Part shown: positions 56,901 to 64,000 of the stretch, piece after piece
How positions within the stretch are numbered: position 1 is the first letter of the stretch
Layout of the letters: each line of letters opens with the position of its first letter
Source of the DNA: Sinonovacula constricta
Lineage: Eukaryota > Mollusca > Bivalvia > Cardiida > Solecurtidae
Direction of reading: 5' to 3'
Assembly (NCBI GenBank): GCA_007844125.1
Contig: CM017561.1
Coordinates: 28,952,693-29,016,692, forward strand
DNA: 64,000 bases
Position numbers and translations under genes: made by a program
The notes under the pieces: generated by a model
The model's input: the letters and a program-made list of their open reading frames with translations, nothing else
What the model was told of the DNA's origin: nothing
Database searches by the model: none

Positions 56901-57667
56901 AATATGGTGAGAGGCTCATTAATTTCAGCAGAACTTGGATGTTTTCCACTGGTCCACTTACAGTTTGACATGATCACATAGTGTTAAAACATAATTAGCT
57001 CCAAATGGAGATTACATGTACATGACCTTTAAAATTAACATCAGTAAATGAGTTAAAAGGTCAAAAACATAGGAAATTGGCCTTAAGCATAGAGTGAATT
57101 ATCTGAAATTAGCAAAATATATCTTCTATCTTATTTAAATAACACACAACTGCAAGCGCAAGTGCTTTTTTGTCAAATTGAAATCAACATTTGTCTAAGA
57201 AACAAAAGAATATTCAGGAAGGCAAAAAGTAATGGCTTGGAGAAAAATAATGATGATCCAAATAAATTAGTAGAAATGAGGTCAGTTTATCAAATAGCAG
57301 CTATTTATTGACACTAAATAAAACAGCTGGATACATAGGAAAAATCTTACATTATAAATCAGATATATCAGTACACCTGAATAATGTCTATGGGAAAATT
57401 GGTGATATGCCTGTAATGCTGTCATTGTGATTAACTCTAAGTCAACTGCTGACTATTCTAGCCAGGTACAGAAATCCTCTAGTATTCCGCATATTTAAGT
57501 AGCATCAACTGGGCCCCTATCCCTTCACAGCTGATCACCCAGTACTGAAAGACCTGTAACATAAAAATATTATTGACAGCTTAAAACAAGTTAAATTTTG
57601 TTTAAAGCATCACTAAACTCTAGTATGCGAAGGATCTGTGCATAAAATCTGAAACTGCATTATGGAG
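56901..57667. other. Stretch without supported gene
   Basis: No repeat or coding sequence recognised. Confidence 0.4.
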
Positions 57668-57745
57668 TTGACTCTTTAGGTCAGTGGTTAGGGTATTGGC
57701 TTTTCAATATGATGGCTTGGGTTCAATTCTTGAAACTGCCAAAAA
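57668..57745 (+). mobile_element. tRNA-like SINE head
   Basis: gactctttaggtcagtggtt and agggtattggcttttc resemble the acceptor and A-box part of a tRNA, and ggcttgggttcaattcttg a B box. The body after it is not recognised, and the C-rich run at 57757-57784 interrupts it. I do not call it a functional tRNA since the acceptor stem does not close. Confidence 0.45.
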
Positions 57746-57837
57746 TGATTTTTTGACCCCCCCCTCCCCCCTGTTTTACCCCCCATTGTTTCAAATTCTT
57801 AATGTGCATAGATTTTTTTTAATAAATCGAAGCAACA

Positions 57838-57910
57838 CAATTATGGTCATTATAGCAACGTCCAGCTCTTTTGGTAGAGGAAGTCTTTCGGCCTGACTGG
57901 CACTTGAAGA
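57838..57910 (+). repeat. Short interspersed repeat, copy 2
   Basis: See the copy at 56757; this one is shorter and ends in cggcctgactggcac. Confidence 0.5.
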
Positions 57911-58309
57911 CACACAGTTAATCAAGTGATCAGAGGTGTTATAAGTCTGCGACCCTACCCCTGGACCCCTTGTTCAAAGAAAGTAATATACATTTATATG
58001 TACATTGTTTATTTTAAATATCATATATTATAGCAGATAAATTATACATTTATAAACTTTTCAATTGTTTCTTTCAGTTTCTTCAGCTATGATATTGTAG
58101 CTGGGTGATGAAGAATGTGTTAGCAAAGTCAGTATTCGCTTTTGTTGCATATAGTCCTGGGTTTGAGCAGCTGACTTGCTGAATAGTCCCTCCCCCTTTG
58201 TTCAGTAATCTTAACAGAAAAAAGAAAACAATTACTATGTGAGGTATAATGAAACACATATTTAATTACTTTTTTAAAAGCTTCATAAAAGCATTTATTA
58301 ACTTCTTAC
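57911..58309 (-). other. Probable intron of the gene with the exon at 58310
   Basis: Non-coding sequence downstream of the 58310 donor on the minus strand. No further exon recognised. Confidence 0.35.
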
Positions 58310-58441
58310 CGAGATTTATGGTTTCCAAATGAACCACCACTGTATTTGATCCCCCGGTGATCTCTGGAAGAGATTTGAAGATGCACTTTGCTACAAGATG
58401 AAGAATAGCCTCTGTGTCCATATCATTTCTGAGACCAATTT
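58310..58441 (-). CDS. Internal exon of an unrecognised host gene
   Basis: A 132-nt minus-strand exon between acceptor attttgatttcag and donor gtaagaag. The only open frame reads IGLRNDMDTEAILHLVAKCI, then FKSLPEITGGSNTVVVHLET and INLG. It starts and ends in phase 1, so it could be skipped without a shift. An amphipathic helix (EAILHLVAKCIFKSL) followed by a strand (TVVVHLETI) suggests a folded domain. It is richer in GC than its surroundings. I do not recognise the protein. Confidence 0.5.
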
Positions 58442-58589
58442 CTGAAATCAAAATTCATTGCAGATGGATCATTATTTTCACACACACACAAAACACAAAA
58501 TAAAATCTTACTTCTGAACCATGGCTCTGCAATAAAAAATATTATCATATTTAATTGGCTCAACTGAAGTTTACTTTTTTACCATCAAC

Positions 58590-58808
58590 ATCTTTTTTTG
58601 TAGCTACGTGGCTATTCACCACATTGTGCCTGTTCATGGCACAGCATGGGCTTGAATCTCATTTGACTGGTTAAGGGAAACAACTCATGTGGGTAGGTGT
58701 TACATCTGACCTCTAGTGTGGGCTTGCTCTTTTCAGAAATTTGCCCACTAATAATACCTGACGATAATTGCGTTGCTGTGATTATTAAAAAAAACAAAAA
58801 CAAACAAA
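58590..58808 (+). mobile_element. SINE-like element with A-rich tail
   Basis: gtagctacgtggctattcac and gggcttgaatctcatttg sit at A-box/B-box spacing. The end taattgcgttgctgtgatta followed by (aaac)n is similar to the tail of molluscan V-type SINEs. It abuts the start of the 140-bp-period element at 58813. Confidence 0.5.
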
Positions 58809-58812
58809 ATGA

Positions 58813-60195
58813 AACAAGAAGGCCATTATGGCCCTTAATCTCTCACTTAAGGACACATGCTTTTAGTAGGCTCATAACTGGCATCAAGTAATTAAGAGTT
58901 ATTTACTTTATAAATCTTTGGTGAAAATAGGACCATTAGTGTGGCCACTGGGTTGATAACATTTTCCAGAGGTTTACCTAGAAACCTACTGCATCCACAT
59001 GACAAACTTTAAAACATATGTTAGATTTCATACTGGCAAACATTCTGGCCAAGTTTGGTGAAGATTGGGCCATGAATGTGGCTTCTAAGTGTTTTCACAA
59101 GTTTTTTTTCTTCTAAAATTTGACCTAGTGACCTGCCTTTTGACCCCACGTGACCCAATAATATAATCCTCCAAAATTTCATGTAGACAATGTGATCAGG
59201 TTTGGTGAAGATTGGGCTATGAATGTGGCCTCTAGTGTGTTCACATGCTTTTCTAAGTTTTGACCTAGTGACCTCTTTTTGACCCCACATGACCCAATAA
59301 CGAACTCGTCCAAGATTTCATTCAGGCAAGAATTTTGATCAAGTTTAATAAAGATTAACCTTTAAATGTGGTCTCTAGTGTGTTTACAAGAGTTTTGTAA
59401 GATTTGACCTAGTGAACTAACTAGTGAACTGTCATGCAGGTAAACATTCTGATTAAGTTTGATTAAGATTGGGCCATAATAGGGCTTCTAGTATGTTCAC
59501 AAGCTTTTCTAAGATTTGACCTAGTTACATCCTTTTTTAACCCCACGTGACCCAGTTACGAAATAATTCAAGATTTTATGCTGACAAACATTCTTACCAA
59601 GTTTGGTGAAGATTGGGCTATAAATGTGAACTTTAGTGTGTTCAGAAGTTTTTCCTACATTTGACCTAGTGACCTATTTTTGGACCCCACGTGACCAAAT
59701 TATGAACTCATCCAAGATTTCTGGTATCGCAATCGGTATAGCGTCGGCTTCAGGTACGGGAGGCCCCGGGTTCGATCCCGGGCCGCGACATACCAAAGTC
59801 GTTAAAAAAGGTAGTGGTATAGCTCCCTTACTAACGCTCAAGCAAATATATGGGTAGTTCCACGACTGGTTGGCCCGGTGTCAGGATAATGTTACTGGGT
59901 GTGGTATCATGTCAGGTGTTCACGGCATGCTATACACAGTGAAGGCAGTAATATGTCTGCTTCAAGTGGACACCGTCTCCAGATAACTGAAATACTGTTG
60001 GTGGGACGATAAACCCAATAAACAAATCATCCAAGATTTTATGCAGACAAACATTCTGACAAAGTTCGATGAAGAGTGGATAAAAACTGTGGCCTCTTGT
60101 CTGTTCTCAAGCTAAAATGTTGACGACGGACTACGGATGAAGCGGTATCAGAAAAGCTTGCAATTAGAACGTTGTGCTCAGATGAGCTAAAAACA
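58813..60195 (+). mobile_element. 140-bp-period interspersed element, copy 2
   Basis: The same family as 18285-18895, with about seven units: start aacaagaaggccattatggc, core gacctagtgacctg, ttttgaccccacgtgaccca, end aagctaaaatgttgacgacg and acgttgtgctcagatgagct. The spacing of gacctagtg at 59122 and 59262 is 140 bp. A SINE is inserted at 59721. Minus-strand frame 59021-59290 follows from the repeat. Confidence 0.85.
59721..60026 (+). mobile_element. tRNA-derived SINE with 13-bp target duplication
   Basis: Head: tggtatcgcaatcggtatag, gcgtcggcttcagg (A box) and gggttcgatcccgggcc (B box). The body shares taccaaagtcgttaaaa and ctaacgctc with the SINE at 4833. The 3' end is gggacgataaacccaataaa, typical of V-type SINEs. 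tcatccaagattt stands on both sides (59708-59720 and 60027-60039), a perfect 13-bp target duplication. The surrounding 140-bp unit reads through when the SINE is removed. Confidence 0.92.
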
Positions 60196-60418
60196 AAACT
60201 CTAAGAGTAACCTTGATCGCAGATTTTTCTGTATATATCGAGACTTTTCAAGTTCAAGCTGCCATTGCTATCATACTTACAAAATTGTTTACTCTAGTGT
60301 ATATAGTTAACAAACAAGAATAAAAATGTGTTATTGATGCCCTAGATCAGTGTGAAGTGTAAAACTAGTCCACATTCATCAATTGCAAACATGTATTTCC
60401 TATTTTAAAATAAGAAAA

Positions 60419-60560
60419 TCACGTGACAGCTCACTTTTGAAGTTACATTATATCGTTATCCGGGTAATTCGCTCTGACGTCGATATCTATTTTTAGCAGA
60501 GATCACTATTGTGACTATAGATTTGGAATGTTTAGAATGTTTTTTATAGCCCTGTGTACT
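60419..60560 (+). promoter_or_regulatory. Candidate upstream regulatory region with E-box and CRE-like site
   Basis: tcacgtga (60419-60426) is the palindromic E-box bound by USF/MITF/TFEB-type factors. About 50 bases on lies tgacgtcga, close to a CRE. It lies some 850 bp upstream of the exon at 61282. No TATA box is seen. Regulatory role is inferred only. Confidence 0.25.
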
Positions 60561-61281
60561 GTCTAACAATATAGTTAGTGTTAAAAACCGTCTTTGCTTA
60601 CACCAAAGTATGAGAAATTCAATGTGTTAACTTCAATAATGTTTTTTGTTGATTATGTTACAAATTCAGTTATAAATTCTCACCATAAATTCAGCATTGT
60701 ATATACATGAAAAGACCCACAAAAAGAAAGTCCCAATAACAGTAACATCTTTTTAAAAGGAGATCATGTTGCTTTAGCCATTGCTTGAGTCGAGCCATTC
60801 GCCCTACCTCTAACAAATCTTAAGGCCTTTGAAATTTTCTGTAATTTTCACAATGACATCATATAAGACATAATTATTCCTGAATACAATGGGGATACTG
60901 GTATGCACACTATTTGCACAGTCTAGATTATTGATTTTTTGGGGAGTGCAGGACAGTTTCTAACAAAAGAAAAGAAAGAGGACATAGCTTCTTTTATAAT
61001 TTCCTCCTCAAAATTCTAAACTTTTTGGAAAAAAGAAAATACTATATACTTCCTATATTCTTATTAGTTTTTTTGTTTTTGCTGTATTATCTGTTTCTGG
61101 AAGTCATTTAGTTAACTTATTTATACCAAAGAATGGAGCATAACATGAAATAAAAATTAAAAACCTCTGAAAATATTGATGCCTGCTTTTTAAATAATGA
61201 GGCTTAACATTAATATCATAACAATTACGTTTGTAATTGCGTCTTTTTTAGACATAAAAAACCCTAAGCCTTTTCACTTGA
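60561..61281. other. Stretch without supported gene
   Basis: AT-rich, no coding sequence seen; probably 5' flank or intron of the exon that follows. Confidence 0.4.
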
Positions 61282-61389
61282 GGTTTTGTAAAGATGGAGC
61301 AAGAGAGGAACTTTGTCAGATTTCTGTGTAGACTTGGGTTTGGATTTCTGCTGCTAGCTGCTGGATCCTACATGCTGTTTTGGAATGAA
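61282..61389 (+). CDS. First coding exon, TMEM43-like membrane protein
   Basis: ATG at 61294 opens MEQERNFVRFLCRLG, then FGFLLLAAGSYMLFWNE and a consensus donor gtgagt (61390). An in-frame TGA (61279-61281) lies upstream; an acceptor-like ttttcacttgag ends at 61281. A short charged N-terminus, one membrane helix and the ending LFWNE match the start of TMEM43/LUMA proteins, where the helix is followed by (F/T)NEGRA. TMEM43 sits in the inner nuclear membrane and ER and binds emerin and lamins. The next exon, expected to begin GRA, was not found, so the identification rests on this one exon. Confidence 0.42.
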
Positions 61390-64000
61390 GTGAGTTTTTT
61401 GTTTTATTAATAAAATATTAAATATTTAAAAAATCAATGCCCTAGTGCCTCGTGCAATCTGAAAGAAAAGAGGTCTAACATAGTTATTTTTTCAAATCAT
61501 TTTCATAATACAAATGATTGAGATGACTGTCAGTCAGTACTAAAGATGTACATGGTAATTCATATGGGGGAGATGAGGTGTATGACTTACATGCTGTGAT
61601 GATGACCTGTATTTTTAAAATTTAAAGCGACTCTTTCTGATATTGATGTTATCTTCTATAGAGTTTACAAATCTTCCATATACATTAAGAAAAATGATTA
61701 TATATGACTTTGAAATACCTATATTTGCAAATAAGCGCACCTTGATCAAGAGCATCGAAGCCGATTTCGTAAAACCCTAGTTTATAAATAACGCGCTCCG
61801 AGTGAGAGCGACACATCACGTGACCAAAGATCATGTCCATTTTCAAACGAGACCAAATGACACTTGTAAGCGACAACTTCAGCGTGTAAATGGTAAGTGT
61901 TTATGAATTTTCGTATCTCACACCACCAAAATTTATACAGAAAAGTTAATGTCTTGTATATAGGACCTTGTTGTTAGCTTGCAATGAAGAAGCTGGGTTG
62001 CTTTAGTCGCATATAGATCTAATAATGCAAATATTCTTGTTATTTATATCTAGGGCACATTTCAAAATTATCAGAATAACACTTTTGTCTTGTTTAAATA
62101 GACACTTTGTGACAAAGAACTTAAATTGGACTCAGTTTACTTAGCATTATTAAATGTTATCTAAAAATGTTTGTTTCATGAGTACATAACACATATACAC
62201 TTACTTATCTTTCTCTTATGACCTCAATGTATTTATTTGGCCAACATGTCCTACATGTATTACCAAACACGCCACTGATTGTGTAGAAAGGTTATTTTAT
62301 AATTTAAGATAAGACATGTATAGTTAATGCTTCATTGTGTACAATGGTTACATCTGCTTGGTTATTGTTGTTTTCTAATTTTATTTACCTATGTTGTGAA
62401 CTTTTTACTGAGGCTAAAGACGGAGATTTTCACTTGCAAAGTGGAGGATTTGTTATATTTATATAATCAAAGATGGAAGTTTTCTGTTTCCAAGTATGGA
62501 GATTTCTGAAAATGTGTGAAAGACCCCTAAAATAGTTTTGAACCTTAAAATTGGGAGTCTCCCTCCAAATGTATGTATATTCAGTCATTTAATATATATG
62601 TGAGGTGCTGTTACTAGAAAGTTTGGCGCATAACCTCTAGGTGTTGTCAGTGAGAACGACACATCCAGACAGAAAGGTAAACCTACCAGTCAGTGGATAG
62701 AGTGTACAAATGAAAAGATCTGAGACAGAGATGGTTGGTCACTCTATATTTCTCTTGAACATTTTAACTTTTGTATTTTAATTTATGAATAGTCATTTAG
62801 GTACTGGAGAATTTTGTCATTTTAGATGCTAAAATAATCTTGACTACAAATGCCATAAAAAATACAAAATCAAAATATATTAAAATAAAAATATGGCCAA
62901 GACTTCTTGATAATTATTACATTCTATATAGCATGATTGTCTCAAAATGTATTCAGAAAACAACGTTTTATTTGTTTACTATTTTATCCAGTTATATTGT
63001 TAACAAAACAAAGAACTTAAACTTGCCACATTATGTCATATGACTATTGATTATTTCAAAATACTACCTGTGCAAATGAGAATTACTTTGTTGCATTATT
63101 TCTGTTTATTTTTGTCATAGGATCCATTGGATACTGAAAGTTGGGGGTAGCAAGGCTGTCAAAATGCATAGGAAACGAGACTGAAAAGCCCAGTTGTTGG
63201 AGAAGACTGAGGTAAACAATCTTGAACAGTTCAAGAAGCAAGTGACAGGAAGATGCAAAAGTAATGAATACTGCTTCAATGATTTCTTGTGACAGAAAGT
63301 GAAAGGTTTTAACAATGCCAATTATTAAAAAGTCATCAGATTGTATGCTGAACTTGTAAGAGAGTGGGTGGACAAAAAGTGTCCTTATACTTTGATGATT
63401 TCCTCTTCTGTTTCCTTGGGCAAATTTAATTTATGTTTTCGATCTATTTTCATATACTAGAAACAGTTATGATTATCGGGACCCTTTTCAGTTTTGTTAA
63501 TTTTGTAAAAGACCAAAAACTTCTAACTTGATTGTTAGAACATGTTTCTCATGACATAAGTTGCTCTGCGACGTCCTTTTGACATGTCTAGCACTCAAAC
63601 CAATGCCATAAGCCTAAAAGGTAAGAGTGTTAACAACTTACAAGTCAGTTAATTGTTATTCTGTTCTATTATCAGAAATTTATCAACCAACTGGGAAAGG
63701 GGGGATGGAATTGTTGCCAAATGACCACCAGTAGTGTTGGATGGGCTTCTTGAGGACACCCAGCTTTGGATTGGTGTCCTGCCATGGTTTGACTGTACCA
63801 GATGCCCCAATAGATTCCCCGGTCTAGTATTTCTGCTGTAATATGCTTACCTTTGTGACCAGTAAGAATGCCAATTTGTTCAATCAAATATGTTAAAGTA
63901 AATTATTTTTTGATCAGTTTGACGTTCTTCATTTTTTCTATAAATCACATGGCTTATACCTTGTTTCAAATGGCTTTCATGTATATATAAACATAATTAC
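61390..64000. other. Non-coding stretch, probably intron
   Basis: No convincing exon. At 61816-61823 a second tcacgtga is followed by a short segment ending in the donor tg|gtaagtg (61893), so an alternative first exon is possible. A 71-codon minus-strand frame at 63672-63887 (TGHKGKHITAEILDRGIYW) weakly recalls an integrase zinc-binding region but lacks the Cys pair. Confidence 0.35.

Noticed and set aside
63672..63887. Integrase-like zinc-binding domain (TGHKGKHITAEILDRGIYW)
   Set aside because: No Cys pair at the expected distance and no flanking integrase sequence; left as a remark only.

Overview
The window is AT-rich eukaryotic genomic DNA. Introns with GT-AG borders, tRNA-headed SINEs, several Ty3/Gypsy relics, hAT transposons, a CR1/RTE-like LINE tail and long mini- and macrosatellites point to an animal. 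The repeat families (a tRNA-SINE with a conserved tail, a repeat of about 140 bp period around 'gacctagtgacc', and the Gypsy and hAT types) look molluscan, most likely bivalve; that is inference from pattern memory, not a search. There is no bacterial-type gene density: nearly everything readable is mobile or repetitive, with a few isolated host exons.

Layout. 1-3690: a 360-bp repeat pair and two blocks of an 82-bp minisatellite split by a retroelement 3' end. 3.8-9.8 kb: a SINE with a perfect 11-bp target duplication, then a non-coding element (family A) interrupted by a nearly intact four-exon hAT transposon. 9.8-14.8 kb: Gypsy integrase relic, another family A copy and an LTR-like promoter block. 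15.99-16.47 kb: two spliced exons ending an unrecognised plus-strand gene. 16.6-20.7 kb: Gypsy gag relic, 140-bp-period element, Gypsy RNase H/integrase relic and a small minus-strand ORF. 22.2-23.1 kb: three 292-bp tandem copies. 24-26.6 kb: SINE and LINE tails. 27.9-29.7 kb: third minisatellite block with a (TA)n expansion. 30.4 kb: one minus-strand exon recognisable as ASCC1. 32.3-41.0 kb: a macrosatellite of units of about 1.65-1.9 kb made of GNT-type triplets, one unit split by a deleted hAT element.

41.1-49.5 kb is the densest part: a palindromic SINE foldback, a degenerate Gypsy element (gag, protease, RT, RNase H, integrase N-terminus) whose gag is interrupted by a dimer of family A, and then a decayed PHD finger / basic linker / Cys-His motif / TatD-type nuclease locus that cuts off the integrase. 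50.6-54.2 kb is a 23-bp minisatellite. 55.1-56.3 kb is a foldback element whose inverted ends are 15-16-bp repeat arrays. 57.7-60.2 kb holds more SINEs and a 140-bp-period element, with one minus-strand host exon at 58.3 kb. A first exon resembling TMEM43 lies at 61.3 kb, with TCACGTGA E-boxes on both sides.

The best candidates for something undescribed are the PHD-TatD composite locus, the 650-bp-period family A element and the foldback element with repeat-array ends and an in-frame duplicated ORF.
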